Of a stretch of DNA of 64,000 nt, positions 44,033 through 55,711 are shown in pieces. Under the pieces are notes generated by a model, which saw only the letters and a program-made list of their open reading frames with translations, had not been told where the DNA came from and ran no database searches. Source of the stretch: RBG-16-66-20 sp052386675 (GTDB taxonomy: Bacteria; Pseudomonadota; Gammaproteobacteria; Burkholderiales; SG8-39); NCBI GenBank assembly GCA_052386675.1, contig JBQTJX010000043.1, positions 62,001 to 126,000 of the forward strand, written 5' to 3'. Position 1 is the stretch's first letter. Each line of letters opens with the position of its first letter. A program made the translations under genes and the position numbers.

Positions 44033-45274
44033 ATGATTCCCGCTGCCGCGGCCCTGGCGCCGATCGATTTCCGTCCCGATGCGCCGGAGTTCCTGCGCGA
44101 TCCGTTCCCGCTCTTCCGCCGCATGCGCGAGGAGGACCCGGTGCACTGGAGCCCGAGGCTCAAGGCCTGGGTGCTGACCCGCTACGACGACAACAAGGCG
44201 GTGTGCCTGGATCGCGAGATGTCCTCGGACCGGTTGCGACCGTTCTTCGCCACGCTCCCCGGGCCGGAGGCCGCGCGCATCGGCGACATCATCCGGTACC
44301 TCTCGCACTGGATGGTGTTCCGCGACCCGCCGGAGCACACCAGGCTGCGGCGCCTGACGAGCAAGGTGTTCCACCTGCAGTCCATGAACGCGATGCGGCC
44401 GGCGGCGGAGGAACTGACGCAGTGGCTTTTCGATCGCATCGGCAATCGTGGGGAGATCGATTTCATCGCCGACTTCGCCGGCCCGCTGCCGGCGCTGGTG
44501 ATCATGGCCATGCTGGGCGTGCCGCGCGAGGATCTGGCGCAAGTGAAGCGCATGTCGGATGACATTGCCCTGTTCATCGGCAGCTCGCGCATGTCGGGGG
44601 ACAAGTACGACATCGCGGAGCGGGCGACGAAGGAAATGGCCGGGTTCTTCCGCGAACTGATCGCGGATCGACGCCGGGCGGGGAAGGATGACCTGCTTTC
44701 GCAACTGGTGCACCTGGAGGACGGCGGCGATCGCCTGACGGACGACGAACTGGTCGCCACCTGCATCCTGCTGCTGTTCGCCGGGCACGAGACCACCACC
44801 AACCACATCGCCAACGGGCTCGCGTCGCTGCTGCGCTTCCCCGACCAGATGGAGGCATTGCGCGCGGAGGCCGCGCTCGCGCCACGCGCCATCGAGGAAC
44901 TGCTGCGCTACGACGGCCCGAGCGGCGCCCAGGTGAGGGTGGTCAAGGTGGAGCAGGAACTGCGCGGCAAGGTCCTCAAGCCCGGCGACCGCGTGTTCCT
45001 CATGCTCAACGCGGCCAACCGCGATCCGGAAGCCTATGAGCAGCCGGACCGCCTGTGGATGGACCGCGGCGGCCCGGCGCACCTCACGTTCGGCTTCGGC
45101 ACGCACATCTGCCTGGGCTTCCCGCTGGCACGCATGGAGGGCCAGGTGGCGCTGCCGGCGGTGGCGCGTCACTGGAAGGACATCGCCCTGGCCGTGCCCG
45201 AGGCGCGCATCGATTGGCTGAACTCGATGGTGTTTCGCGGCATGAAGTCGCTGCCGCTGCGGGTCGGGGCCTAG
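44033..45274 (+). CDS. Cytochrome P450
   Basis: A soluble bacterial P450, 413 residues. The I-helix oxygen-binding motif is LLFAGHETTTNHIANG (~245-260); the K-helix ExxR is in IEELLRYDGP; the heme-ligand loop is FGFGTHICLGFPLAR, with Cys near 359. Typical class I monooxygenase needing external ferredoxin and reductase; none is adjacent. The substrate is unknown. Its stop is immediately followed by the TfoX-like ATG. Confidence 0.9.
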   Translation: MIPAAAALAPIDFRPDAPEFLRDPFPLFRRMREEDPVHWSPRLKAWVLTRYDDNKAVCLDREMSSDRLRPFFATLPGPEAARIGDIIRYLSHWMVFRDPPEHTRLRRLTSKVFHLQSMNAMRPAAEELTQWLFDRIGNRGEIDFIADFAGPLPALVIMAMLGVPREDLAQVKRMSDDIALFIGSSRMSGDKYDIAERATKEMAGFFRELIADRRRAGKDDLLSQLVHLEDGGDRLTDDELVATCILLLFAGHETTTNHIANGLASLLRFPDQMEALRAEAALAPRAIEELLRYDGPSGAQVRVVKVEQELRGKVLKPGDRVFLMLNAANRDPEAYEQPDRLWMDRGGPAHLTFGFGTHICLGFPLARMEGQVALPAVARHWKDIALAVPEARIDWLNSMVFRGMKSLPLRVGA

Positions 45275-45619
45275 ATGGGCGCCGGACAGGCGGTGCCGGA
45301 CCGCAAGGCGCTCATCGACGCACTGCTGCTCAAGCTGCCGGGCGTGACCACGCGCAAGCTCAACGGCCTGGACGCCTATTTCGTCGGCGATCGAATGTTC
45401 GCCTGCGTCGAGGGCATCGGCATCGGGTTGCGCCTGCCGGTGGCCACCGCGACCGAGCTGCAGTTCTCGCGAGCGAACATCGTTCCCTTCAAGCCCGGCG
45501 GCACGGTGGTGTCGCGCGAGTGGGTGCAGATCCAGTGCGAGGATGCGAGCGAGTTCGGGCTCGACCTGGCGCTGTTCCAGGCCTCGCTCGAGTTCGTCAA
45601 GGCGGCGCCCCGCAGATGA
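45275..45619 (+). CDS. TfoX N-terminal-domain-like small protein
   Basis: A 114-residue protein. Residues ~10-100 (TTRKLNGLDAYFVGDRMFACVEGIGIGLRLP) resemble the TfoX/Sxy N-terminal domain (also MmcQ-like). No DNA-binding domain. Starts directly at the P450 stop and overlaps trkA by 4 bases. Role unknown; competence regulation should not be assumed from the domain alone. Confidence 0.65.
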   Translation: MGAGQAVPDRKALIDALLLKLPGVTTRKLNGLDAYFVGDRMFACVEGIGIGLRLPVATATELQFSRANIVPFKPGGTVVSREWVQIQCEDASEFGLDLALFQASLEFVKAAPRR

Positions 45620-46989
45620 AGATCGTCATCCTTGGCGCCGGGCAGGTGGGCGCCTCGGTCGCCGAGAGCCTGGTCTCGGAGCAGAACGACATCACGGTGG
45701 TGGACATCGACGGGCCGCGCCTGCGCGCGCTGCAGGTCCGGCTCGACCTGCGCACCGTCACCGGCAACGCCTCGCACCCCACGGTGCTGCGCGAGGCCGG
45801 CATAGAGGACGCCGACCTGCTGGTCGCAGTGACCCAGTCCGACGAGACCAACCTGGTCGCCTGCAAGCTGGCGACGCGGATGTTCAACGTGCCGCGCCGC
45901 ATCGCCCGCGTGCGCGCCGCCGACTTCCTCGAGGACGAGCAGGTGCTCGGGCGCGAGGGCTTCGAAGTGGACCTCGCCATCTGCCCGGAGCAGGTGCTGA
46001 CGGAGTACCTGGTCAAGCTGGTGGAGTTTCCGGAGGCGCTGCAGGTGCTGGACTTTGCCGGCGGCCGCGTCAGCCTGGTGGCGGTGCGCGCGTTCCAGGG
46101 AGGCCCGATGGTCGGCCGCCCGATCCGGGAACTTCGCGCGCACGCGCCGAGCGTGGACGCGCGCATCGTCGCCGTGTTCCGCGAGGACAAGGCCATCCAG
46201 CCCGACGGCGACACCGTGATCCGGGCGGGCGACGAGGTGTTCTGCCTCGCGGCCTCGCGCGACATCCGCCAGGTGATGCACGAGCTGCGGCGCATGGACA
46301 ACCCGGTGCGGCGGGTGATGATCGCCGGCGGCGGCAACATCGGCCAGCGCCTCGCGCGCGCGCTGGAGAAGGACTACGCGGTCAAGGTGATCGAGCACAA
46401 CAAGCGCCGCTGCGAGCTGCTCGCGGAACGCGTCGAGCGCGCGCTGGTGCTGGCGGGGGATGCCACCGACGAGGAACTGCTGGAGCAGGAGAACATCGCC
46501 GAGATGGACCTGTTCATCGCGGTCACCAATGACGACGAGAACAACATCATGAGTTCGCTGCTTGCCAAGCGCATGGGCGCGCGGCGCGTGGTGTCGCTCA
46601 TCAACCGGCGCAGCTACGTGGACCTGGTGCAGAGCGGCCAGATCGATATCGCGCTGTCGCCGGCGCAGGCAACGATCGGGCAGCTGCTCGCGCACGTGCG
46701 CCGGGGCGACGTGGTCGCGGTGCACAGCCTGCGCCGCGGCGCCGCCGAGGCGCTGGAGGCGGTGGTGCACGGCGACCGCAAGTCGTGCCGGGTCACCGGG
46801 CGGCGCGTGGACGAGATCGAACTCCCTCCGGGCAGCCTGATCGGGGCCGTGGTGCGCGGCGACGAGGTGCTGATGGCGCACCACGACACCCGCATCGAGG
46901 CCGGCGACCACGTCATCGTGTTCGTCTCCGACAAGAAGAGCCTGTCTCGCGTGGAGAAGCTGTTCCAGGTGAGCGCCGGGTTCCTCTAG
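45616..46989 (+). CDS. trkA: Trk system K+ transport regulator TrkA
   Basis: Cytoplasmic NAD-binding gating subunit of the Trk potassium system, 457 residues, with two tandem RCK halves. First Rossmann motif MKIVILGAGQVGASVAESL; TrkA_C domain ~140-220; second Rossmann RRVMIAGGGNIGQRLARALE; second TrkA_C to the end (IELPPGSLIGAVVRGDEVLMAHHDTRIEAGDHVIVFV). The next gene is trkH, 12 bases on, as in many proteobacteria. Confidence 0.95.
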   Translation: MKIVILGAGQVGASVAESLVSEQNDITVVDIDGPRLRALQVRLDLRTVTGNASHPTVLREAGIEDADLLVAVTQSDETNLVACKLATRMFNVPRRIARVRAADFLEDEQVLGREGFEVDLAICPEQVLTEYLVKLVEFPEALQVLDFAGGRVSLVAVRAFQGGPMVGRPIRELRAHAPSVDARIVAVFREDKAIQPDGDTVIRAGDEVFCLAASRDIRQVMHELRRMDNPVRRVMIAGGGNIGQRLARALEKDYAVKVIEHNKRRCELLAERVERALVLAGDATDEELLEQENIAEMDLFIAVTNDDENNIMSSLLAKRMGARRVVSLINRRSYVDLVQSGQIDIALSPAQATIGQLLAHVRRGDVVAVHSLRRGAAEALEAVVHGDRKSCRVTGRRVDEIELPPGSLIGAVVRGDEVLMAHHDTRIEAGDHVIVFVSDKKSLSRVEKLFQVSAGFL

Positions 46990-47001
46990 GCGGAGGCGCC
47001 G

Positions 47002-48456
47002 GTGCACTTCGCGGTTGTCGTCAACCTGCTCTCGGTGGTGCTGGTGGCGTTCGCGGCAGCCATGCTGGTGCCGCTGGGGATATCGCTCTACCTGGACGAC
47101 GGCGCCGCCCGCGCCTACGACATCGCGATCCTGGCCACCGCGTCCGCCGGCGTCGCCGGCTACCTGGCGACGCGCGGCCGGCCCAAGGCGCTGCAGGCGC
47201 GCGACGGCTTCGTGTTCGTCACCCTGGTGTGGGCCGTGCTGCCCGCATTCGGCGCGCTGCCGCTGCTGGCCCACATCCCGGGCCTGGGCTTCACCGACGC
47301 CTATTTCGAGGCCATGTCGGGGCTCACCGCGACCGGGGCGACGCTGCTCTCGGGCTTGGACCAGCTGCCGCCGTCACTCAACTTCTGGCGCTGCGGTCTG
47401 CAGTGGCTCGGCGGCCTGGGCGTGATCGTGCTGGCGGTGGCGGTGCTGCCGCTGCTGGGCGTCGGCGGCCGGCAGCTGCTCAAGGCCGAGATCCCGGGAC
47501 CGATGAAGGAGGCGCAGCTCACGCCCCGGATCCATGAGACCGCGAAAGGGCTCTGGCTGGTCTATGCCGCGCTGACCGTCGCCTGCGCGCTCGCCTACCA
47601 CTGGGGTGGCATGACCCGGCTGGATGCCGTGATGCACGCGTTCTCGACGATGGGGCTGGGGGGCTTCTCCTCTCACGACACCAGCTTCGGCTACTGGAAC
47701 TCCCCGGTGATCGAGGCGATCGCGGTCGGATTCATGCTGGTGGCGGGCATCAGCTTCGTGACGCATTTCGCCGTCGTGCACCGCGCCAGCCTCCTGCCGT
47801 ATTGGCGGGACGCGGAGTTGCGCTTTTACCTCGGGCTGGTGGGCGCGAGCGTGGTCGTCGTGGCGACGCTGCTGATGATCAGCGGCAGCTACGCGGACTG
47901 GCCAAGCGCGTTGCGGCATGCCGGGTTCCACGTCGTGTCGGTCGCGACCACCACTGGCTACGCGAACGTCGATTATTCGGCATGGCCGGTGTTCGCGCCC
48001 CTATGGATGCTGTTCATCGCCTCGTTCGCCACCTGCTCCGGCTCGACCGGGGGCGGCATCAAGATGATGCGCGCGGTCCTGATGGTGCGCCAGGCAACGC
48101 GCGAACTGGAGCGCCTGGTTCACCCGCGCGCCGTGATGCCGGTGAAGCTGGGCGGCCAGGTGGTCGAAAACCGAATCATCTTCGCGGTGCTCGCCTACAT
48201 GCTCATCTACGGCGCGACGCTGGCGGCGATCACGCTGCTCCTCACTGCAACCGGCCTGGACCTGCTCACTGCGCTGTCGGCCGCGGCAGCCTGCATCAAC
48301 AACGTTGGCCCCGGCCTGGGCGCGGTCGGGCCGGCGGAAACCTACGCACTGCTGTCGGACTTCCAGACCTGGATCTGCACCTTCGCCATGATGCTGGGGA
48401 GGCTGGAACTGCTCACCGTGTTCGTGCTGCTGACCCCGGCGTTCTGGCGGCGCTAG
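47002..48456 (+). CDS. trkH: Trk K+ uptake permease TrkH
   Basis: A 484-residue, ten-helix potassium permease with four pseudo-selectivity-filter loops: AMSGLTATGATLLSG, FSTMGLGGFSSHDT, VSVATTTGYANVD and the final AACINNVGPGLGAVGP. The glycine filter residues are conserved. GTG start 47002. Forms the membrane partner of TrkA. Confidence 0.95.
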   Translation: MHFAVVVNLLSVVLVAFAAAMLVPLGISLYLDDGAARAYDIAILATASAGVAGYLATRGRPKALQARDGFVFVTLVWAVLPAFGALPLLAHIPGLGFTDAYFEAMSGLTATGATLLSGLDQLPPSLNFWRCGLQWLGGLGVIVLAVAVLPLLGVGGRQLLKAEIPGPMKEAQLTPRIHETAKGLWLVYAALTVACALAYHWGGMTRLDAVMHAFSTMGLGGFSSHDTSFGYWNSPVIEAIAVGFMLVAGISFVTHFAVVHRASLLPYWRDAELRFYLGLVGASVVVVATLLMISGSYADWPSALRHAGFHVVSVATTTGYANVDYSAWPVFAPLWMLFIASFATCSGSTGGGIKMMRAVLMVRQATRELERLVHPRAVMPVKLGGQVVENRIIFAVLAYMLIYGATLAAITLLLTATGLDLLTALSAAAACINNVGPGLGAVGPAETYALLSDFQTWICTFAMMLGRLELLTVFVLLTPAFWRR

Positions 48457-48466
48457 AGTGGCAGGC

Positions 48467-49363
48467 ATGGAGATCCCCGTCATCCGGCACGGCCCGGTCA
48501 GCGTCCATCTCGGCGAGAAATCCGGCAAGTATCCCGATGGCAACCAGGTCCTGGTGCGCGGCGCGGACACGCTGGCCGCGTTCGACACGCCGCTGGTGGC
48601 CAATCGCATGGGCGATGAGTTGCTCGCGGCGGACCTCGTGATCCTCGGGCACGTGCACGAAGACCACATGGCCGGGCTGCACCGGCTGCCGCGCGCGCCG
48701 GTGCTGGTGCACGAAGCCGACCTCGAGGCGGCGCGCAGTTGGGAAGGCCTTGCGCGCCACTACGGCTACCGGCCCGAAGTGCTCCCCGGCATGCGCGCCA
48801 TGATCGAGACCTCGTTCCACTATGCGCCGCGTCCCGACGCGGAATCCTATGCGGACGGCGCGAGCTGGGACCTCGGCGGCGGGGTGCGCGTCACCGCGTT
48901 CCACATGCCGGGCCACACCAGCGGTCATTGCGTGCTGCTGGCCGAGCCGGGCGCCATCGCCTTCATTGGCGACATCGACCTGTCCTCGTTCGGACCGTAC
49001 TACGGCGACGCGACCTCCAGCCTGGCGCAGTTCCGGCGCACGCTGGAGGCGGTGAAGGATATCCCGGCGAAGGTCTGGATCACCTCGCACCACAAGGGCG
49101 TGGTCACGGACCGGGAGGCTTTCCTCGCGCTGCTGGCGGCGTTCAGCTCCCGGCTGGATGCGCGCGAGGCGGCGATCGCGTCCCACCTGGAGGCGCGGCC
49201 CGCCACGCTGGCGGAACTGGTCGCGCACCGCTTCGTGTACCCGAGGCACCTGGACGAGCTCTTCTACGACGACGCGGAGCGACGCGTCATCGAGCAGCAT
49301 CTCGCGGCGCTGGCCGCGGCGGGAAGGGCGGTGGAAGAGGGCGGGCGCTGGCGAATGCGATAG
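48467..49363 (+). CDS. Metallo-beta-lactamase-fold hydrolase
   Basis: A 298-residue MBL-fold enzyme. Metal-binding signature GHVHEDHMAG (HxHxDH), the third ligand in FHMPGHTSGHCVLL, Asp in IAFIGDIDLSS and a late His in WITSHHKGVV. The C-terminal ~75-residue helical region is typical of glyoxalase-II-like/MBL hydrolases. Start ATG 48467; an in-frame GTG at 48458 is possible. Substrate unknown. Confidence 0.85.
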   Translation: MEIPVIRHGPVSVHLGEKSGKYPDGNQVLVRGADTLAAFDTPLVANRMGDELLAADLVILGHVHEDHMAGLHRLPRAPVLVHEADLEAARSWEGLARHYGYRPEVLPGMRAMIETSFHYAPRPDAESYADGASWDLGGGVRVTAFHMPGHTSGHCVLLAEPGAIAFIGDIDLSSFGPYYGDATSSLAQFRRTLEAVKDIPAKVWITSHHKGVVTDREAFLALLAAFSSRLDAREAAIASHLEARPATLAELVAHRFVYPRHLDELFYDDAERRVIEQHLAALAAAGRAVEEGGRWRMR

Positions 49364-49385
49364 CGCGCCCGGCGTCCCGCGATGC

Positions 49386-49428
49386 TTGACCGGAGTCAAT
49401 AATTTTCGGCTCCCGCAGCACTCATAAT
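49386..49428 (+). promoter_or_regulatory. FNR/FixK-type box and -10 for the formate dehydrogenase operon
   Basis: TTGAC-CGGA-GTCAA (49386-49399), then CATAAT (49423-49428) with 23 bases between box and hexamer, the layout of a class II FNR/CRP-activated promoter (box centred near -42). The predicted start of transcription falls at about the GTG 49435, so the message may be leaderless or translation may begin further in. Confidence 0.6.
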
Positions 49429-49434
49429 GTCCGC

Positions 49435-51096
<1,662 letters not shown>

Positions 51097-51121
51097 CAGG
51101 CCAGGAAAAGAGGGCCCAGCC

Positions 51122-53932
51122 ATGGACCGCGCGAGCAAGCAGCAACTGGCGACCCTGCCGATCGAGTTCAAGCTCAACGGGCAGACCGTGGTTGGGCGGC
51201 CCGACGAGCCGCTGATCGAGACCGCGCGCCGCCACGGCGTCGATATTCCCCACCTGTGCTATTCGCCGGAGCTGCGCCCGGACGGCAACTGCCGTGCCTG
51301 CGTGGTGGAGATCAAGGGCGAGCGCGTGCTGGCGCCTTCGTGCTGCCGCTTCCCGACGCAGGGCATGGAGGTCACGACCGACAGCCCGCGCGCGCGCGCC
51401 TCGCAGAAGATGGTGCTGGAACTGCTGCTCTCGGACATGGGCGAGCAGCGCCACACCCGGCACAACGAAGTGGACGCCTGGGCCGAGAAGCTGCAAGTCG
51501 GCCTGCCGCGCTTCCCCTCCCGCATCCAGCCGAAGATGGACCTTTCGCATCCGGCGATTGCGGTGAACCTGGACGCGTGCATCCAGTGCACGCGCTGCCT
51601 GCGAGCCTGCCGCGAGGAGCAGGTGAACGACGTCATCGGCTATGCGTTCCGCGGCGAGGACTCGAAGATCGTGTTCGACATGGACGACCCGATGGGGGCG
51701 TCCACCTGCGTCGCCTGTGGAGAGTGCGTCCAGGCCTGTCCCACCGGCGCGCTGATGCCGGCGCGGGACGCCGGCATGCAGGTCGCGGACAGGAAGGTCG
51801 ATTCGGTGTGCCCGTTCTGCGGCGTTGGTTGCCAGCTTACGTACCACGTCGACCAGAAAAAGAACGTCATCCGGTTCGTGACCGGCCGCGACGGCCCGTC
51901 CAACCATGGCCGCCTGTGCGTCAAAGGCCGTTACGGTTTCGACTATGCGCACCACCCTCAGCGGCTGACCAAGCCGCTCATCCGCAAGCCAGGCATGCCC
52001 AAGACGGCGAAGTTCACCGTGGATCCGGGGAACTGGACCGAGGCGTTCCGCGAGGCGAGCTGGGAGGAGGCCCTGGCGCTGGCGGCGGACGGCCTGAAGA
52101 AGGTCCGCGACCAGGACCGCTTCGCGCTCGCCGGCTTCGGCTCGGCCAAGGGCTCCAACGAGGAGGCCTACCTGTTCCAGAAACTGGTGCGCACCGGGTT
52201 CGGCCAGAACAACGTCGATCACTGCACACGCCTGTGCCATGCGTCGTCGGTGGCGGCGCTGCTGGAGGGCGTCGGCTCGGGCGCGGTGTCCAACCAGGTC
52301 AGCGACGTGATGAACGCCGAGGTGGTGCTGGTCATCGGCGCCAACCCGACGGTGAACCACCCGGTGGCGGCCACCTGGATGAAGAACGCGGTGAAAAACG
52401 GCACCAAGCTGATCATCGCCGACCCGAGGCGCACCGAACTCGCGCGCCACGCTGCCTATGTGCTGCAGTTCAATGCCGACACCGACGTCGCGATGCTGAA
52501 CGCGATCATCCACGCCATCATCGACGAAGGGCTGGTCGACGAGGGCTTCATCCGTGACCGCACCAGCGGCTACGAGGCGCTGAAGGAGAACGCGAAGAAC
52601 TATTCGCCGGAGAAGATGGCGCCCATCTGCGGTATTCCCGCCAAGACCCTGCGCGAAGTGGCCCGGCTGTTCGCCACCTCGAAGGGTTCCATGATCCTGT
52701 GGGGCATGGGCATCTCGCAGCACGTGCACGGCACCGACAACGCGCGCTGCCTGATCGCGCTGTCGCTGATGACCGGGCAGGTGGGGCGGCCGGGCTGCGG
52801 GCTGCACCCGCTGCGCGGCCAGAACAACGTCCAGGGCGCCTCGGACTCCGGCCTGATTCCGATGATGTACCCGGACTACCAGCGCGTGGACAACCCGGAG
52901 GCCAACAAGCGCTTCCAGGCGCTGTGGAACACGAAGCTGGAGACCAGGCCCGGGCTGACGGTGGTCGAGATCATGAAGGAAGCCGACGCCGGCCGCATCC
53001 GCGGCATGTACATCATGGGCGAGAACCCGGCGATGTCGGATCCGGACGCGGGGCACGCACGCGAGGCAATGGCCAGGCTCGAGCACCTCGTGGTGCAGGA
53101 CATTTTCCTGACGGAGACTGCTTATCTTGCCGACGTCGTGCTGCCGGCCACCGCGTGGCCGGAGAAGGATGGCACGGTCACCAACACGGATCGCATGGTC
53201 CAGCTGGGACGCAAGGCGATCGAGCCGCCGGGCGAGGCGAAGCCGGATCTTTGGATCCTCAATGAGCTGGGCAGGCGAATCGGACTTGACTGGAACTACA
53301 CGCACCCGAAGCAGGTGTTCGAGGAAATGCGCAAGGGCATGAACTCGATCGCCGGAATCACCTGGGAACGCCTGGAGCGGGATTCATGCGTGGTTTATCC
53401 CTGCGAGAACGAGGGAGATCCGGGCACTTCGGTGGTGTTCACGGAGGTTTTCCCGACTGCGACCGGCCGCGCGAGGTTCGTCCCTGCGGACCTGATCCCC
53501 GCTGACGAGCGCCCGGATGTCGAGTATCCGACCGTGCTCATCACGGGGCGGCAGCTGGAGCATTGGCACACCGGGGCGATGACGCGACGCGCGGGCGTCC
53601 TGGACGCCATCGAGCCGGAACCCGTGTGCTCGATGCACCCGCTGGACCTCGCGGGCTTGGGCGCCAATCCAGGTGACCTGGTCACCGTAGCGTCGCGCCG
53701 GGGCCGGATTTCCCTGTATGCGCGCGCCGACGAGGGCACGCCGCGAGGCGCGGTATTCATTCCCTTTGCCTTCTACGAGGCGGCGGCGAACATGCTGACG
53801 AATCCGAAGCTGGATCCGGTCGGCAAGATCCCGGAGTTCAAGTACTGCGCGGTGAAAGTGACCAGGGGCGGCAGCACGCCGGGTGACCCTGGATACGGCA
53901 AGGGTCGGGCGCTGGCTGAAATTCGGCGCTGA
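51122..53932 (+). CDS. Molybdenum/tungsten formate dehydrogenase alpha subunit
   Basis: Oxidises formate to CO2 at a bis-MGD cofactor; 936 residues. N-terminal NuoG-like part: 2Fe-2S ligands in HLCYSPELRPDGNCRACVVE, a Cys3His 4Fe-4S site, then ferredoxin clusters CIQCTRCLRAC and CVACGECVQACPTGAL. The catalytic part begins CPFCGVGCQLTY. The Mo/W ligand is Cys in DHCTRLCHASSVA (~370), so this is not a selenocysteine enzyme. RPGLTVVEIMKEAD, MGENPAMSDPD and the C-terminal domain ITGRQLEHWHTGAMTRR are typical. No fdsC/fdsD-type maturation genes follow, unlike the fds operons. Confidence 0.93.
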   Translation: MDRASKQQLATLPIEFKLNGQTVVGRPDEPLIETARRHGVDIPHLCYSPELRPDGNCRACVVEIKGERVLAPSCCRFPTQGMEVTTDSPRARASQKMVLELLLSDMGEQRHTRHNEVDAWAEKLQVGLPRFPSRIQPKMDLSHPAIAVNLDACIQCTRCLRACREEQVNDVIGYAFRGEDSKIVFDMDDPMGASTCVACGECVQACPTGALMPARDAGMQVADRKVDSVCPFCGVGCQLTYHVDQKKNVIRFVTGRDGPSNHGRLCVKGRYGFDYAHHPQRLTKPLIRKPGMPKTAKFTVDPGNWTEAFREASWEEALALAADGLKKVRDQDRFALAGFGSAKGSNEEAYLFQKLVRTGFGQNNVDHCTRLCHASSVAALLEGVGSGAVSNQVSDVMNAEVVLVIGANPTVNHPVAATWMKNAVKNGTKLIIADPRRTELARHAAYVLQFNADTDVAMLNAIIHAIIDEGLVDEGFIRDRTSGYEALKENAKNYSPEKMAPICGIPAKTLREVARLFATSKGSMILWGMGISQHVHGTDNARCLIALSLMTGQVGRPGCGLHPLRGQNNVQGASDSGLIPMMYPDYQRVDNPEANKRFQALWNTKLETRPGLTVVEIMKEADAGRIRGMYIMGENPAMSDPDAGHAREAMARLEHLVVQDIFLTETAYLADVVLPATAWPEKDGTVTNTDRMVQLGRKAIEPPGEAKPDLWILNELGRRIGLDWNYTHPKQVFEEMRKGMNSIAGITWERLERDSCVVYPCENEGDPGTSVVFTEVFPTATGRARFVPADLIPADERPDVEYPTVLITGRQLEHWHTGAMTRRAGVLDAIEPEPVCSMHPLDLAGLGANPGDLVTVASRRGRISLYARADEGTPRGAVFIPFAFYEAAANMLTNPKLDPVGKIPEFKYCAVKVTRGGSTPGDPGYGKGRALAEIRR

Positions 53933-53938
53933 TCAGGA

Positions 53939-53987
53939 CGCGGCTTGACCGTGGTCAAGGCCGCGGACCTGCGTGCCTGAACAGAAT
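53939..53987 (+). promoter_or_regulatory. FNR/FixK-type box and -10 upstream of fhs (also a possible fdh terminator stem)
   Basis: TTGAC-CGTG-GTCAA (53945-53958) followed after 23 bases by CAGAAT (53982-53987), the same spacing as at the fdh and tctC promoters. The box lies inside a longer near-perfect stem (CGCGGC...GCCGCG, 53939-53965), so it could also terminate fdh transcription. Confidence 0.55.
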
Positions 53988-54023
53988 CCGCCCTTCGCCT
54001 TTCCGCCCACGAGGGATCCGCAC

Positions 54024-55694
54024 ATGCCGTCCGACATCGATATCGCCCAGGCCGCGAAAATGCAGCGCATCTCCAAGGTCGCCCTGGAGAAGCTGGGCAT
54101 CGCCGAGGAGCATCTGGAGCCCTATGGCCACTACAAGGCCAAGATCTCGCTGCCCTTCCTCGAGACGCTGAAGTCGAAGAAGGACGGCAAGCTGATCCTG
54201 GTCACGGCGATCAGCCCGACCCCTGCGGGCGAGGGCAAGACCACCACCACGGTTGGCCTGGGCGACGCGCTCAACCACATCAGCAAGAAGGCGATGATCT
54301 GCCTGCGCGAGCCTTCGCTGGGACCGGTATTCGGCGTCAAGGGCGGCGCCGCCGGCGGCGGCTACGCGCAGATCGTGCCGATGGAGGACATCAACCTGCA
54401 CTTCACGGGCGATTTCTCCGCCATCGCGCTCGCCAACAACCTGCTGGCGGCGATGGTCGACAACCACATCAGCCACGGCAACGAACTGGGCATCGATTTG
54501 CGCCGCATCCAGTGGAAGCGCGTCGTGGACATGAACGACCGCGCGCTGCGCGACATCACCATCGGACTGGGCGGCACCGCCAACGGCTTCCCCCGCCAGG
54601 ACGGCTTCGACATCGTGGTCGCCTCCGAGGTGATGGCGATCTTCTGCCTGTCGACTTCGCTGGAGGACCTGAAGAAGCGCCTGGGCAGCATCGTCGTCGG
54701 CTACACCCGCGACCAGAAGCCGGTGCACGCGCGGGACCTCAAGGCGCACGGCGCCATGACCGTGCTGCTAAAGGACGCCCTGGCCCCCAACCTGGTGCAG
54801 ACGCTGGAGAACAATCCCGCGTTTGTCCACGGCGGCCCTTTCGCCAACATCGCCCACGGCTGCAACTCGGTGCTCGCCACCCAGAGCGCGTTGAAGCTCG
54901 CCGACTACGTGGTGACCGAGGCGGGCTTCGGCGCCGACCTCGGCGCGGAGAAATTCCTCGACATCAAGTGCCGCAAGACCGGCCTGAGGCCTGCCGCGGC
55001 GGTGATCGTGGCCACCATGCGCGCGCTGAAATACCACGGCGGCGTGGACGTGAAGGAGGTCAGCAAGGAGAACCTGGCCGCGCTGGAGAAGGGCCTGGTG
55101 AACCTGGAGCGCCACGTCGAGAACGTGACCAAGGTCTACGGCATCCCCTGCGTGGTCTCGATCAACAAATTCACCTTCGACACGCCGGCCGAGATCGCCC
55201 TGGTGACCGAGCGCATGAAGAAGCTGGGCGCCGAGGTGGTGCTCGCGGCGCACTGGGGCGAAGGCGGCAAGGGTGCCGCCGACCTGGCGAGAATCGTGGT
55301 CGGCCTGTGCGACAAGCCCTCCAGCCCGACCTTCGTCTACGAAGACGCGGACACGCTGTGGGACAAGATCAACAAGATCGCGAAGAAGGTCTACCGCGCC
55401 GGTTCGGTGACCGCGGACGGCAAGGTGAAGGCGCAGATCCAGAAGCTGCAGGATGACGGCTACGGCCATTATCCGGTGTGCGTGGCGAAGACCCAGTCCT
55501 CGTTCAGCACCAACGCCGCCACGCGCGGCGCGCCCAGCGACCACGTGGTCAACGTGCGCGAGGTGCGCCTGGCGGCGGGCGCCGAGTTCGTGGTGATGGT
55601 CTGCGGCGACATCATGACCATGCCCGGGCTGCCGAAGGTTCCCTCGGCCGAGAAGATCGACCTGGTGGAGGGCAAGGTGGTCGGGCTGTTCTAG
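54024..55694 (+). CDS. fhs: Formate-tetrahydrofolate ligase
   Basis: ATP-dependent joining of formate to tetrahydrofolate, giving 10-formyl-THF. 556 residues, the normal length. P-loop TPAGEGKTTTTVGLGDAL; other conserved blocks are REPSLGPVFGVKGGAAGGGYAQIVPMEDINLHFTGDF, TEAGFGADLGAEKFLDIKCR and GGVDVKEV. Start ATG 54024 has SD GAGGGAT; a GTG at 53973 would add 17 atypical residues and overlaps the -10. Adjacent to formate dehydrogenase, so formate can be either oxidised or fed into C1-folate metabolism. Confidence 0.96.
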   Translation: MPSDIDIAQAAKMQRISKVALEKLGIAEEHLEPYGHYKAKISLPFLETLKSKKDGKLILVTAISPTPAGEGKTTTTVGLGDALNHISKKAMICLREPSLGPVFGVKGGAAGGGYAQIVPMEDINLHFTGDFSAIALANNLLAAMVDNHISHGNELGIDLRRIQWKRVVDMNDRALRDITIGLGGTANGFPRQDGFDIVVASEVMAIFCLSTSLEDLKKRLGSIVVGYTRDQKPVHARDLKAHGAMTVLLKDALAPNLVQTLENNPAFVHGGPFANIAHGCNSVLATQSALKLADYVVTEAGFGADLGAEKFLDIKCRKTGLRPAAAVIVATMRALKYHGGVDVKEVSKENLAALEKGLVNLERHVENVTKVYGIPCVVSINKFTFDTPAEIALVTERMKKLGAEVVLAAHWGEGGKGAADLARIVVGLCDKPSSPTFVYEDADTLWDKINKIAKKVYRAGSVTADGKVKAQIQKLQDDGYGHYPVCVAKTQSSFSTNAATRGAPSDHVVNVREVRLAAGAEFVVMVCGDIMTMPGLPKVPSAEKIDLVEGKVVGLF

Positions 55695-55711
55695 CGCCTC
55701 GCTGGAGCGGG

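Noticed and set aside
43489..46989. P450-TfoX-TrkA as a functional cluster
   Set aside because: Overlaps show co-transcription, but the functions are unrelated; no evidence of a joint system.
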